A stretch of DNA of 64,000 nucleotides from Methylovirgula sp. HY1 (GCF_019343105.1 NZ_CP073765.1:124001-188000), one strand, 5' to 3'; counted from the stretch's first letter, positions 44,099 through 54,795 are shown. Numbers and translations: made by a program. The notes: generated by a model not told the origin, from the letters alone.

Positions 44099-44119
44099 CT
44101 TTGCCTAGCTGAGGCAAAG
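44099..44119 (+). promoter_or_regulatory. Hairpin covering the repC ribosome binding site
   Basis: CTTTGCCT pairs with AGGCAAAG around a five-base loop, three bases before the repC ATG. The GAGG ribosome binding site lies in the stem, so folding would block repC translation; this fits the alternative-structure control by the antisense RNA known in repABC. Confidence 0.7.
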
Positions 44120-44121
44120 AC

Positions 44122-45351
44122 ATGCAATCATATATTTCGACGACGCCTTTTGGGCGGCGACCGCTGACGCTTGCCAATGTGGCAAGTCAAGCCGCCGCCA
44201 AGGCAAGGTCTCCTGAGGTGGCGGTCCATAAATGGAACGTCTTTCGGGCCATTTGCACCGCCAAGGATCGGATCGGGGTTTCTGAACGGGCACTTGCGGT
44301 CTTGGATGCGCTTTTGAGTTTTCATCCTGAAACGGCTTTGACGGGAGACGATTTGATCGTCTTTCCGTCGAACCATCAGCTTTCCCTGCGGGCGCATGGC
44401 ATGGCGCCGGCGACGCTGCGGCGGCACCTGGCGGCTTTGGTGGATTGCGGTCTCATCATTCGCCGCGACAGCCCGAACGGCAAGCGCTACGCCCGTAAGG
44501 GCAGGGACGGGGCCGTCGAACTCGCGTTCGGTTTTGACCTGGCGCCGCTCGTGACGCGGGCGGCCGAATTCGAGGCCTGGGCAGACGATGTGCGCAGCGA
44601 GGAACGGGCTCTCAAGCTCGTGCGCGAACGCATCACGATCTGTCGGCGGGATATTGCGAAAATGATCGCGACCGGGATCGAAGAGGGCGTGGAAACCCGG
44701 CGAGACGGGCAGGGGCCCGCCGACTGGGCTGCGGTTCACATGCTCTATCGTGAGATTGTCGGGCGGATTCCGCGCACCGCACCGCGTCAGCAGCTCGAGC
44801 CGATCGCCGAAGAGCTTTCAATGCTTGCCGATGAAGTGCTTAGCCTCCTCGAAAATCATCAGAAAATATCGAATCTAAGCGGCAATGAGTCTCAAACTGA
44901 GCGGCACAAACAAAATTCAACCCCAAACCCCCTTACTGAACTTGAACCGGACTTTCCAACAAAGCCGGCCACAAACATAGAGCCCCTTCCGCAACAGCGA
45001 AATCTGCATGAAAAATCCTATCCTCTCGGGATGGTTTTGGACGCTTGTCCCGATCTCCTCGATTACGCTAAGGGCGGCATTTCCAATTGGCGCGATTTTC
45101 TGGCTACCGTCACGGTTGTGCGGCCGATGCTCGGGATCAGTCCGAGCGCTTGGGAGGAAGCGCAAGCTGCCATGGGCGAGGTTCAGGCCGCTATCGTCAT
45201 TGCCGCTATCTTGCAGCGCAGTTCCGCCATCAACAGTGCTGGCGGCTATCTGCGGAGTCTCACCCGAAAAGCCGATGCTGACGAATTTTCGCTGGGGCCG
45301 ATGCTGATGGCGCTGCTGGGCAGCCGCCACCGAGCCAAGCGACATGCGTGA
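44122..45351 (+). CDS. repC: RepC replication initiator of repABC
   Basis: 409 aa, typical RepC length. The N-terminal winged-helix part (LSFHPETALTGDDLIVFPSNHQLS and APATLRRHLAALVDCGLI) binds the origin, which in this family lies inside repC itself. The C-terminal domain contains NWRDFLATVTVVRPMLGISPSAW. Expression is controlled by incA and the start-site hairpin. It ends in an AT-poor region with three tandem GCGGTCC units at about 45377-45397. Confidence 0.95.
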   Translation: MQSYISTTPFGRRPLTLANVASQAAAKARSPEVAVHKWNVFRAICTAKDRIGVSERALAVLDALLSFHPETALTGDDLIVFPSNHQLSLRAHGMAPATLRRHLAALVDCGLIIRRDSPNGKRYARKGRDGAVELAFGFDLAPLVTRAAEFEAWADDVRSEERALKLVRERITICRRDIAKMIATGIEEGVETRRDGQGPADWAAVHMLYREIVGRIPRTAPRQQLEPIAEELSMLADEVLSLLENHQKISNLSGNESQTERHKQNSTPNPLTELEPDFPTKPATNIEPLPQQRNLHEKSYPLGMVLDACPDLLDYAKGGISNWRDFLATVTVVRPMLGISPSAWEEAQAAMGEVQAAIVIAAILQRSSAINSAGGYLRSLTRKADADEFSLGPMLMALLGSRHRAKRHA

Positions 45352-45627
45352 CCATTGCCGCCCTTCGGCATAGGGTGCGGTCCGCGGTCCGCGGTCCTGC
45401 CTGCGGAATGAGGAGACGGTCAGCACAGTTTGCTTGTAAGGCATGACATATATGAAACCATGTTTGATTTGGCAGGCGCCGGTTGCTCGTAGATTAACAT
45501 TGGTGCTGATTTTGAATCGGCTGCACGGATAGATAGTAAAATGCACGGCTGCTCGCCATTCTGGCGAAGGCATGATAATCGGCGCCGCGCTCATGATGCA
45601 TGGCCTGAGATAAGGTTGAATTGACGG

Positions 45628-46431
45628 ATGTTGGTAGTAACACCGCTGGAACGTGCGTGGCATTTTCGGGAATTGATCCGGGCCGTGGTTCGGCGCGAAC
45701 TGACCGTGCGGTTTCGCGGTTCGATGCTCGGCTGGCTCTGGGCGATCTTCGGCCCGCTCATCATGCTCACCGTCTATACGGTCATCTTCTCCAGCGCCGT
45801 CGGCGTTCCGGCGTCGGCCGCCTCGCATGGCGTCTTCAGCTATGCGCAATCGATCTTCGCCGGGCTGATCCTCTTCAATCTGTTCAGCGAGCTCGCCTAT
45901 CGGGCGCCGATGCTGTTGCATGAGCACACGACCTTCATCAAGAAATCGATCTTTCCGAGCGAGACTTTGGCCTGGACGGCGACGATCCGCGCCATCGTCT
46001 ATGCGGCGATCAGCTTCGGCGTTTTGCTCGTCTTTCAGCTTCTGCTGACGCATAGGATTCCGCCGACCATTCTGCTCTTGCCTTTCGTCTTCGTGCCGTT
46101 CTTCCTGTTTCTGCTCGGCGTCACCTGGTTCTTGATGGCGCTCGGTTCGTTTACCCGCGACGTGACCCATCTGATGGCCTCGATCATCCCGGTCTTGATG
46201 TTTGCGACGCCGATCTTCTATTCGATCAGCGACGTGCCGAAACATCTGCAGCTCGTCTACAAGATCAACATCGTCGGCGATTACATCCAGATGATGCGCG
46301 ATCTCTTATTGTTCGGCCGGCTGCCCGATCCCTTCCTCTACATAGGATGCGTTCTTGCCTCGCTCATCGTCTTCGCCTTCAGCTATCGCTTCTTCATGCG
46401 CTACAAGTCGGTCTTCGTCGATGTCATCTGA
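45628..46431 (+). CDS. ABC-2 polysaccharide export permease (Wzm/KpsM-like)
   Basis: 267 aa, six hydrophobic helices. The N-terminal VRRELTVRFRGSMLGWLWA motif is the ABC-2 exporter signature. It forms the channel that carries O-antigen or capsule chains across the inner membrane with the ATPase encoded next. Overlaps it by 11 bases. The 276-base gap before it has no gene. Confidence 0.93.
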   Translation: MLVVTPLERAWHFRELIRAVVRRELTVRFRGSMLGWLWAIFGPLIMLTVYTVIFSSAVGVPASAASHGVFSYAQSIFAGLILFNLFSELAYRAPMLLHEHTTFIKKSIFPSETLAWTATIRAIVYAAISFGVLLVFQLLLTHRIPPTILLLPFVFVPFFLFLLGVTWFLMALGSFTRDVTHLMASIIPVLMFATPIFYSISDVPKHLQLVYKINIVGDYIQMMRDLLLFGRLPDPFLYIGCVLASLIVFAFSYRFFMRYKSVFVDVI

Positions 46432-47224
46432 AGTGGTCATCCGCTGCGACAGCATCGGCAAGGCGTTTCAGCTGTATAAGCACAGAAACGACCAGCTGAA
46501 GCAGATCCTCTTCGGCCGCTGGAAGCAGTTTTATCATCCCCATTGGGTTTTGCGGGACATCAGCTTCGAAGTCCGCAAGGGCGAATGCTGCGGGATCATC
46601 GGCCGCAACGGGGCCGGCAAGACGACGCTTCTGCAAACGATCTGCGGCATCACCACGCCGACCCATGGCGAGGTTTCTGTCCTTGGCCGCATCGCGCCGA
46701 TCCTGGCGCTCGGCGCCGGCTTCGATCAGGAGCTGACGGGCGGCGAGAACGCGATGATCGGCGGCGCCATCCTCGGCCTCAAGCGCGGCGAGATCGCGGC
46801 GCGTCTCCCTTCGATCGAGGCTTTTGCCGATATCGGGGAATTCTTCGATCAACCGATGAAAATGTATTCGAGCGGCATGACGTCCCGCCTCGCTTTCTCG
46901 GTCTGCGCCCATGTCGACGCCGATGTGCTGATCGTCGATGAGGCGCTGTCGGTCGGCGACGCGGCCTTCTCGCTCAAATGCCTCGACTATATCCGCGACT
47001 TCGCGCGCCGCGGCACGATCCTCATGGTTTCGCATTCATCGGAATCCCTCGAAGACTTCTGCGACCGTGTCATCTGGATCGAGGACGGCATGATCAAAGA
47101 GCAGGGAAAGCCCGCCGAAGTCCTCGCCCATTACAAAGACTCCCTTGGCGCTGCGCACGAGGAAACCGAAGCGGCGGAAGCTGTAACTCAGCCGACCCCG
47201 TTGCGGATCATTTCCAGCATGTGA
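46421..47224 (+). CDS. Polysaccharide export ATPase (Wzt/KpsT-like)
   Basis: 267 aa. Walker A GRNGAGKTTL, signature YSSGMTSRLAF, Walker B VLIVDEALSVGD. There is no long C-terminal carbohydrate-binding domain, so it is the short KpsT-like form. The ATG at 46421 overlaps the permease stop. Confidence 0.93.
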   Translation: MSSEVVIRCDSIGKAFQLYKHRNDQLKQILFGRWKQFYHPHWVLRDISFEVRKGECCGIIGRNGAGKTTLLQTICGITTPTHGEVSVLGRIAPILALGAGFDQELTGGENAMIGGAILGLKRGEIAARLPSIEAFADIGEFFDQPMKMYSSGMTSRLAFSVCAHVDADVLIVDEALSVGDAAFSLKCLDYIRDFARRGTILMVSHSSESLEDFCDRVIWIEDGMIKEQGKPAEVLAHYKDSLGAAHEETEAAEAVTQPTPLRIISSM

Positions 47225-47350
47225 AAACAATACCATTTTGGCGAGTTATTTCTTCGAATATGAGTTTGATAGAACCTCTATTTCGCAAACATGCAGCCAT
47301 AATGCCTACCGTATGACCGCTGACTCAACGTCATTCTGTTGACGAATGAA

Positions 47351-50140
47351 ATGTCCGATGCTGTAACGCGTCGTCGTTCATTTTACGAAGGCTATCCGGT
47401 GTCGATTGAGGATCTGAATTTTCTGTTCTCGAAAGAAATCGAGCCGCTCTTCTGGTTTCCCGATCGGCTTGGGCGAAAAAGCGCGTGGTGGGGGCACGTC
47501 CCTTTCGCATCTTGGCTCACCGCAGTGAGCAAGCCCCGTGTGCTTGTTGAATTAGGTGCACATGATGGTGTGTCTTATGCGGCTTTTTGTGAAGCGGTTT
47601 TGAAATCACAGAACGAGACCCGTTGTTACGCTTTCGATGGTTCGGCAAGCGAGATGTCCGGGCGGTCGAATGGTACCGCTTTCGACAAACTCGAGGAGTT
47701 TCATGATCGGCGATATGCGGCGTTTTCACATCTTCTGCCGATGAAGAGTGGCGAGGCCTGCAAGTGCTTTGAGCCTGGAACCATCGACCTTTTGCACATA
47801 GGCGACTGCCCATCCTATGACGTGGCGCGGAACGAATTGGAAACCTGGCGACCGAAACTTTCGGATCGGGCCATCGTTCTCATCCACAATATTCATGAGA
47901 CCGGCAAAGAGTCCGGGGTTGGGCGTTTCTTTCGCGAGCTGAAATCGGAGCTGCCCGCTTTCGAATTCTTGCATAGCCAAGGTCTTGGCATTGTCGTCAT
48001 CGGCGCTGACGCGCCTGCCGCTGTGCGAAATCTTAGTGAACTGGCGGATGATCGCGCCATTGCCGCAATACGCGAACGGTTTTCGCATTTTGGTGCGCGC
48101 TGGGCGGCCGAGGATACGATCCGACAGAAGAATGAACAGATTGCGCAATTGAAGGATGAGTTGGCCTCGCGCGCAGCGGGCATTGAAGAACTGAAAGAAT
48201 GCCTGGAACAGGTTCGCGAATCCGCCGCGTTCAAGGACGCGCAAATTGCCGAACATCGGTATCATCTTGAACGAATCAATGCGTCGCCATGGTGGCGACT
48301 TGGCATGTGGGTCGCCCGGCGGATCGAGACTCTGCTTCGGATAGCAAAGATCCAATCAACAACGGATAATGTCCCGCGCCAGTCTTTACAGACCAATCGC
48401 TCTTATCAAAAATGGGTCGAACTCTATGACACGATCTCTGAACAGGATAGGCAGGCGATCAAAGTCCATATCCAAGGGCTTGCCTATCAGCCGCTGATTT
48501 CAATTGTGATGCCCGCTTATGAGACGCCGGAAAATTTGCTCCGCGAGGCAATCGCTTCTGTTCGTTCTCAGCTTTATCGTAATTGGGAATTGTGCATCGT
48601 CGATGATGGTTCACCGTCGCCGACGGTCGCGCGCGTATTGGCGGAGCTGTCAGCATGCGATTCCCGGATCAAATGGATGCGGCGCGAATCAAACGGACAT
48701 ATTTCAGAGGCAAGCAATTTTGCCTTGACGTTGGCGAGCGGCGAATTTGTTGCGCTCATGGATCATGACGATCTTCTGGCGGAACACGCGCTGTATGAGG
48801 TCGTGGCCGAGCTGAACAGGCACCCTGATGCCGATCTCATCTATTCTGATGAGGATCGGATCAACGATGCCGGTGTTCGCCATTCACCTTATTTCAAGAC
48901 GGATTGGAACCCAGAGCTGTTTTTGGGCCAGAATATGATCTCTCATCTTGGTGTGTATCGAAGATCGATCTTGGATAAGGTTGGTGGTTTCCGCGTCGGT
49001 TATGAGGGCAGCCAAGATTATGATTTGGCGCTGCGCGTCGTAAATGTGACGCGCAATGAAAAGATCAGGCATATTCCTGCCGTTCTTTATCATTGGCGCG
49101 GGCGTTCAGTGAACGCCTCTTTCTCCGAGACCCAACTTCAGCAGTGTGTCACGGCTGCGCGCCGCGCAAAGGCGGATTATTTTTCCGCGCGTGGCGAAGC
49201 CGCCAAAGTCCTTGAGAATCCGTTTGTTCCTTCTTGGGAGTGGATTCGTAGGCCAATCCAGTCTCCCTCACCTCTAGTGTCACTCATCGTTCCCACCCGT
49301 AATCGGCATGATCTGCTCGGGCCCTGTTTGGATGGCTTGCTCAATCGGACAAACTATCAGCCAATCGAAGTAATAATCATAGATCATGAAAGTGATCACC
49401 CTGAAACGATTGCGCTTCTTGATCGGTGGCGAGCCGACGAGCGGGTTCGAATCATACGTTATGAAGGAGATTTCAACTATTCGGACATGAACAATAAGGC
49501 CGTTACGTATGCGCGCGGTGAAATGATCGGCCTGATCAACAACGATATCGACGTGATCAATTCGGATTGGTTGTCGGAAATGGTGTCGCTTGCGGCGCTC
49601 CCGGAAAATGGTGCGATTGGCGCGAAGCTTCTCTACCCGAATGATCTTGTGCAGCACGCTGGAGTTGCCCTGGGGATGACCGGGGGTATCGCAGGCCACA
49701 TGTATTTGAATGCTATGAGACATGAAATTGGGTATTTTGGCAGGCTTGTGTTGAGCTCCAACGTGTCAGCCGTGACGGGTGCCTGCCTCGTCGTCCGAGC
49801 CGCCGTGTTTGAAGAGGTAGGGGGCCTAAACTCGGTCGATCTACCTGTTTCATACAATGATGTTGATTTGTGTCTTAGGATCCAGGCGAAGGGCTATCGA
49901 AATGTCTGGACTCCATTTGCACTTCTTTACCACCATGAATCGCCATCACGTGGGCCGGATACAGCTCCTGACAAAATTGATAGGGCTCGGCGTGAGGTGG
50001 AGTACATCCGACGCACATGGGGAGATCATCTCAATAATGACCCATTTTTCAATCCGAATCTGTCATTGCAATCTTGCTCATTTGAGCTGGCTTTTCCGCC
50101 CCGAAGAGTGAAGCCGTGGCTCTGTGTTGGCGTGGAATGA
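47351..50140 (+). CDS. Multi-domain glycosyltransferase (methyltransferase-like plus two GT2 domains)
   Basis: 929 aa. An N-terminal domain (about 50-230) with VLVELGAHDGVSYAAFCEA and IDLLHIGDCPSYDV is a class I methyltransferase-like fold. A coiled coil (about 260-310, IRQKNEQIAQLKDELASRA) follows. Then two GT2 domains: PLISIVMPAYETPENLLREA with WELCIVDDGSP, and PLVSLIVPTRNRHDLLGPCL with VEVIIIDHES-like text (IEVIIIDHES). Likely adds several sugars of a surface polysaccharide. The ATG at 47351 is preferred to an upstream TTG. The second GT2 ends in a FALLYHHESPSRG region. Confidence 0.88.
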   Translation: MSDAVTRRRSFYEGYPVSIEDLNFLFSKEIEPLFWFPDRLGRKSAWWGHVPFASWLTAVSKPRVLVELGAHDGVSYAAFCEAVLKSQNETRCYAFDGSASEMSGRSNGTAFDKLEEFHDRRYAAFSHLLPMKSGEACKCFEPGTIDLLHIGDCPSYDVARNELETWRPKLSDRAIVLIHNIHETGKESGVGRFFRELKSELPAFEFLHSQGLGIVVIGADAPAAVRNLSELADDRAIAAIRERFSHFGARWAAEDTIRQKNEQIAQLKDELASRAAGIEELKECLEQVRESAAFKDAQIAEHRYHLERINASPWWRLGMWVARRIETLLRIAKIQSTTDNVPRQSLQTNRSYQKWVELYDTISEQDRQAIKVHIQGLAYQPLISIVMPAYETPENLLREAIASVRSQLYRNWELCIVDDGSPSPTVARVLAELSACDSRIKWMRRESNGHISEASNFALTLASGEFVALMDHDDLLAEHALYEVVAELNRHPDADLIYSDEDRINDAGVRHSPYFKTDWNPELFLGQNMISHLGVYRRSILDKVGGFRVGYEGSQDYDLALRVVNVTRNEKIRHIPAVLYHWRGRSVNASFSETQLQQCVTAARRAKADYFSARGEAAKVLENPFVPSWEWIRRPIQSPSPLVSLIVPTRNRHDLLGPCLDGLLNRTNYQPIEVIIIDHESDHPETIALLDRWRADERVRIIRYEGDFNYSDMNNKAVTYARGEMIGLINNDIDVINSDWLSEMVSLAALPENGAIGAKLLYPNDLVQHAGVALGMTGGIAGHMYLNAMRHEIGYFGRLVLSSNVSAVTGACLVVRAAVFEEVGGLNSVDLPVSYNDVDLCLRIQAKGYRNVWTPFALLYHHESPSRGPDTAPDKIDRARREVEYIRRTWGDHLNNDPFFNPNLSLQSCSFELAFPPRRVKPWLCVGVE

Positions 50141-50150
50141 ACTTCCATCG

Positions 50151-52082
50151 TCAGCGTTGTGACCCGCGTTTGAGTTTTGCCGCTTGAACCAAATTTATGC
50201 CATCAGACAGGCGGCAACGAATCTCAATTTCCCTTATTTGGAACGGTTGCTTGCTTTGCACAACGTCCAATCTGAATTTGTCCGCGAAGCCGCTCTCGCT
50301 GACTAGATTAAACTCAACCTCGACAAAGCTTGGCCCTTCTATCTGAAACTTCTGTGTTCGAGAGGAAGCTTCCGTGAAATATCTTTGCCCCGGTGTTTTA
50401 AAAAACAACTCGGCGAAGTCCGATTTTTCCGCATGCACGAGAGCCGCGACCTGCACCATGAGGCAATGACGCAACATATTGTCGGCCCCCGTCTTAAACA
50501 AAATCTGGGGGTCTTCATTGGTGCTGACGAATTTCCATTCCTGCAGCGTATGGCCGGAGCTCGTTGCGTTATAAGGGGTCAGCACGGTCGAATGGAGGTT
50601 TGACAGACGAAAAAGTGGAGGTGGATTGTTTGTTCCAATAGGGAACGGTACAATTGGGAGATATTTAGTGAAGGACGATCCAAGCGACCGTGCGTACACT
50701 AGCGCTTTGGATAGATCCGTAGGCCATACCTTCGGGCAGTTTATGCCATGGCCCTTCATTATTTGAGACTGAATACAGGTAATATCTCCTGCTCTCATCG
50801 CGGCTATTGATCGATAGTCGGAAGCATTGTCTAACACGCCTCCGAAGGTTGCGAGGCCAACGACCACGAGAGCTGCCGGGGCGATTAGATAATCGCGACG
50901 TGAAAACCAATCGAATTTTAGAAGCAAGTGCAGCATTCCGGCCGCGAGCCAGGGCCACAGCAGCGTCAGCGGAAAAAAGTGGAAGCGATTTTGAAATCCG
51001 AAGGCGAAGACCTCCATCGCTGTATCGACGCTAGGCGGACGAAGCCTGGCGCGGCCGGCAGAGACTTCATTGAGATAAACAAAGTTTGCCGCGACCACTG
51101 AACAAAAGATCAAGGCGACGCGCATCTCGCGATCCTCGGTCAAAAGCCCCCTATAAGCGCGTTGCGCATGCCAGATAAACATTGCGGCAGTCGCGAGTAC
51201 TATGACGGCAACCAGCGTGATCGACAGAGGGGGACTTAGGTTTTGTAGGGCAAGCGCGCGGCCGACTTTGCCGAGCATGAAAAACCAATAATCCCAATCG
51301 TTCGGAAAAGTCCAATGTGCATCCGGTCGATGAAGCGCACCCTTTTGAAGAAACAGAATGACGCCAATTTGCAGGATCGCGGTGCCAATAGCTGCCGCGA
51401 GAAGTGCCAAACCAGCCCTGATTAGGATCGGGATGCGTCGTTCTGGGTCGCGACGCAATAGGGTCGTGCAAAAAAATACGATGGCGACGGCTATCTCGAT
51501 CAACGGGCCGGACACATAGGCAAGTCCGGTCACCAACCCCAGCATGAAGACGGAGGGGATCACCCACCAGGGGCCCCCGTCTCGCCGGTTAAAAATATAA
51601 ATAAAAACATAAATCGTCGCCATGACGCCCATGAAGGGAATGGCCTGGATATAGGCATTGTTCTGCAGTCCCCAATATGTATAGGGTTCTAGCATGAAAA
51701 TGGAAAAGCAGAAGAGAGAAGCGGCAATCAGGCGATTATTGAATGTCGAGCAAAGCAGACGCCACTGAATGAACAGAAAAAAGCCGAGCACACAAATCAT
51801 TGAAATGAACTGATAGGCTATGCTGTTGCCGTGCAGAACGATCTGAGCGAAAACGTCGAGCGCGCGACCGATCGGGAATATCGTGTCATTTCCCTTGGCA
51901 AATAAATGCGCTAGCGAGAAGGAAGTGGCTGTTTGGAAATAATAGTCGCTCCAGTCATCAAGAAAAGGCAGATCGGTCCCGTAGATGAGCCAGGATAGAG
52001 CGTTCAACGCTAGGCCGCCGAGAGGAATGCTGATGAGCAGCCAAGTCACGATGGGACGCCAATTTATTTGATTGGTGCTCAT
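50151..52082 (-). CDS. Large polytopic membrane protein, GtrII/glycosyltransferase-C-like
   Basis: 643 aa from the ATG at 52082, which has GGAG upstream; an extension to 52322 would overlap an IS3 fragment. About 11 hydrophobic segments, with FLDDWSDYYFQ after the first, an acidic Asp pair in the first outside loop as in GT-C glycosyltransferases. The last ~180 residues form a soluble, probably periplasmic domain. Likely modifies a lipid-linked or surface glycan. It is convergent with the preceding glycosyltransferase. Confidence 0.7.
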   Translation of the reverse strand: MSTNQINWRPIVTWLLISIPLGGLALNALSWLIYGTDLPFLDDWSDYYFQTATSFSLAHLFAKGNDTIFPIGRALDVFAQIVLHGNSIAYQFISMICVLGFFLFIQWRLLCSTFNNRLIAASLFCFSIFMLEPYTYWGLQNNAYIQAIPFMGVMATIYVFIYIFNRRDGGPWWVIPSVFMLGLVTGLAYVSGPLIEIAVAIVFFCTTLLRRDPERRIPILIRAGLALLAAAIGTAILQIGVILFLQKGALHRPDAHWTFPNDWDYWFFMLGKVGRALALQNLSPPLSITLVAVIVLATAAMFIWHAQRAYRGLLTEDREMRVALIFCSVVAANFVYLNEVSAGRARLRPPSVDTAMEVFAFGFQNRFHFFPLTLLWPWLAAGMLHLLLKFDWFSRRDYLIAPAALVVVGLATFGGVLDNASDYRSIAAMRAGDITCIQSQIMKGHGINCPKVWPTDLSKALVYARSLGSSFTKYLPIVPFPIGTNNPPPLFRLSNLHSTVLTPYNATSSGHTLQEWKFVSTNEDPQILFKTGADNMLRHCLMVQVAALVHAEKSDFAELFFKTPGQRYFTEASSRTQKFQIEGPSFVEVEFNLVSESGFADKFRLDVVQSKQPFQIREIEIRCRLSDGINLVQAAKLKRGSQR

Positions 52083-52278
52083 GTCGTCTCCGGCATAGGC
52101 CGCATTGGCAGGCGCGGTTGCCGCCCGGAAATCTCGTTTAGCGGCGAGAAGTGTCTGCTCGTCTGATACACATATTGGTATGGGCTGAGCAACAGATCTT
52201 CGCGAAGAGGCGCCAGATGGCAGCGCCGCTCTCGCCCCCCTGATACGCCGCCTTTCCGCTACGCCGTCACCAACTTCT

Positions 52279-52509
52279 GAAAATAGCTCCGCCGCGGTGG
52301 AGAGCTTCTTCTCGTCGCTCAAGACCGAGCGAACGGCGGCAAAGGTCTATCGGACCAGAGGCCAGGCCAGAGCCGACGTGTTCGATTACATTGAGCGTTT
52401 CTACAACGCGGTTCGCAGGCACTCGACTTTGGGCTATCTCAGCCCGATTGCGTTCGAAATGAAGGCCGCGTTAGCTTAACTGCGTGTCTACGAAACCGGC
52501 AGCAGGCCA
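52279..52509 (+). pseudogene. IS3-family right end with orfB C-terminus
   Basis: VESFFSSLKTERTAAKVY, YNAVRRHSTLGYLSPIAFE and stop at 52477-52479 are the end of an IS3-group transposase. The terminal repeat AAACCGGCAGCAGGCCA (52493-52509) is the inverse of 12138-12154. The rest of the element is missing. Confidence 0.85.
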
Positions 52510-52611
52510 AAGATCGCTGCGGATGGCGCTCGGCGCTTCGGGTCGATCAGCTGTAACTTGCATGGCCGTCTCCAGAGTGAGTGTTCGCAACCTCACTCTG
52601 CCAGAGTGTTA

Positions 52612-53154
52612 TTCGGCGTGCAATTCTGACCCCCTAATAGGGGGAATCGGCGCCCAATTCTGACCCCCTTAAGTGTATCTGGGCAGGTTACCCGCTTTGG
52701 TTGAGAGCGGGGCGGGGGATGTTGATTGTGGAAACGATTAGCCGGATCCGGCGGGAGCATTTCATCAAGGGCAAAACGATCAAGGAGATTGCCCGCGATC
52801 TGAAGATTTCGAGGAACACGGTCCGCAGGGTCCTTCGCTCGGAAGAGACGTCGCCTTCTTACGAAAGGACGGTTCAGCCTCGGCCGAAACTGGGCGGATG
52901 GAGCGACCATCTCGATCGCCTTTTAACGACGAATGCGAGCAAGGCCAGCCGCGAGCGTTTGACGCTGATCCGTATCTTCGAAGAGTTGCGCGGGCTTGGG
53001 TACGAGGGCGGCTATGACGCGGTACGCCGTTATGCCCGCAAATGGCAGCGCGAACATTCTGCGACCACGGCGGAAGCCTATGTGCCGCTCTCCTTCGCGC
53101 CGGGTGAAGCCTATCAATTCGATTGGAGTCACGAAGTCGTCTTACTTGCGGGCG
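52612..53154 (+). pseudogene. IS21-family element 1, left end with truncated istA
   Basis: Two copies of CAATTCTGACCCCCT (about 52621-52672) are the left multiple terminal repeats. istA starts at 52719 and reads a helix-turn-helix region (TIKEIARDLKISRNTVRRVL) to the first catalytic Asp in YQFDWSHEVV, then is cut at 53154 by IS21 element 2. The remaining two-thirds and istB are absent on the other side. Confidence 0.85.
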
Positions 53155-53265
53155 TGTTGATTTCCACTGAGAGTTGACCCGGCAAAGAGGGATATTTCCA
53201 CCGAGAATTGACCCATGTTTGAACCCTCCCTGCTTGTTTTTGGCGGGGGCAATGGAGTGATCGAC

Positions 53266-54795
53266 ATGGCGTTATTGAGCGTGATTAGACGCTGGCATTT
53301 TCGAGAGCATCTATCGATCCGAGAAATTTCGCGTCGGACCGGCCTGTCGCGGAACACCGTCCGCAAATATCTGCGTTCGGGCGACGTGGAACCGAAGTTC
53401 AAGGTCCCGGAGCGGCCGAGCAAGCTTGACGCCTTCGCCGACCGATTGTCGGCCTGGCTGAAAACGGAGGCCAACAAGCCGCGCAAGCAGAAGCGCACAC
53501 TCAAGCAGTTGCATGCCGATCTGACCGGCCTCGGCTATGACGGCTCTTACAATCGAGTTGCGGCCTTCGCGCGGGATTGGAAAGCTGCGCGACAGAGGGA
53601 ACTGCAAACGTCGGGTCGCGGGACCTTCGTGCCGCTGTCATTTGAACCGGGCGAAGCATTCCAGTTCGATTGGTCCGAGGACTGGGCGATCATCGGCAAT
53701 GAGCGCACCAAGTTGCAGGTGGCTCATACGAAGCTGAGCTACAGCCGGGCTTTCGTCGTGCGCGCCTATCTCCTGCAGACGCATGAGATGCTGTTCGACG
53801 CGCACAATCACGCCTTCCGGGCCTTTGGCGGGGTGCCCCGGCGCGGCATCTACGACAACATGAAGACTGCCATCGACAAGGTCGGACGTGGGAAGGAGCG
53901 CGATGTCAACGCGCGCTTCCTGGCAATGGCCAGCCACTATCTGTTTGAACCCGAGTTCTGCAATCCGGCATCCGGCTGGGAGAAGGGACAGGTTGAGAAG
54001 AACGTCCAGGATGCACGTCATAGACTCTGGCAGCCCATCCCACGCTTTGCCTCGCTCGATGCCCTGAACGAATGGCTGGAGAACCGCTGCAAGGAGCTCT
54101 GGCGGCAGACGTCGCACGGGCGATTGCATGGAACGATCGCTGACATCTGGGCCGAGGAGGCCCCGGCTCTCATGGCGGTGTCACGCCCTTTCGATGGCTT
54201 CGTCGAATACACCAAACGGGTCTCACCGACCTGCCTCATCCATCTGGAGCGCAACCGCTACAGCGTTCCGGCCTCCCTCGCCAACCGCCCGGTGAGCCTA
54301 CGTGTTTACCCGGAGAAGATCGTTGTCGCCGCCGAAGGCCAGCTGATCTGCGAGCATCGCCGCATCATCGACCGTTCTCATGATGGGCCGGGCCAGACGG
54401 TCTATGACTGGCGGCATTATCTGGCTGTCGTTCAGCGCAAGCCTGGCGCGCTTCGCAATGGCGCTCCTTTTGTCGAGCTGCCGGATGCCTTCAGAATGTT
54501 ACAACAGCAGCTTCTCAGGAAGCCGGGTGGCGATCGCGAGATGGTCGACATCCTGGCGCTTGTCCTCCAGCACGACGAGCAGGCTGTGCTCTCGGCCGTC
54601 GAGCTGGCCCTGGAGGCAGGCGTTCCGACGAAGACGCATGTGCTGAATCTGCTTCATAGGCTGATCGACGGCAAACCCGTCGTCCCACCAACCGTCGATG
54701 CGCCTCAGGCTTTGACGCTCACCAAGGAGCCGAAGGCCAATGTCGAACGCTACGACGCCTTGAGAGAAACAGCGGAGACGCGCCATGCATCATAA
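53266..54795 (+). CDS. istA: IS21 transposase IstA
   Basis: 509 aa from the ATG at 53266 with GGAG upstream. Helix-turn-helix [20 protein letters not shown], then the DDE residues: [20 protein letters not shown] and [13 protein letters not shown]-terminal beta domain follows. It cuts and joins the element ends. Confidence 0.95.
   Translation: MALLSVIRRWHFREHLSIREISRRTGLSRNTVRKYLRSGDVEPKFKVPERPSKLDAFADRLSAWLKTEANKPRKQKRTLKQLHADLTGLGYDGSYNRVAAFARDWKAARQRELQTSGRGTFVPLSFEPGEAFQFDWSEDWAIIGNERTKLQVAHTKLSYSRAFVVRAYLLQTHEMLFDAHNHAFRAFGGVPRRGIYDNMKTAIDKVGRGKERDVNARFLAMASHYLFEPEFCNPASGWEKGQVEKNVQDARHRLWQPIPRFASLDALNEWLENRCKELWRQTSHGRLHGTIADIWAEEAPALMAVSRPFDGFVEYTKRVSPTCLIHLERNRYSVPASLANRPVSLRVYPEKIVVAAEGQLICEHRRIIDRSHDGPGQTVYDWRHYLAVVQRKPGALRNGAPFVELPDAFRMLQQQLLRKPGGDREMVDILALVLQHDEQAVLSAVELALEAGVPTKTHVLNLLHRLIDGKPVVPPTVDAPQALTLTKEPKANVERYDALRETAETRHAS

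Noticed and set aside
45377-45397. Three GCGGTCC units after repC as iterons
   Set aside because: RepC-type origins lie inside repC and do not use 7-bp iterons; three short GC-rich units can arise by slippage.
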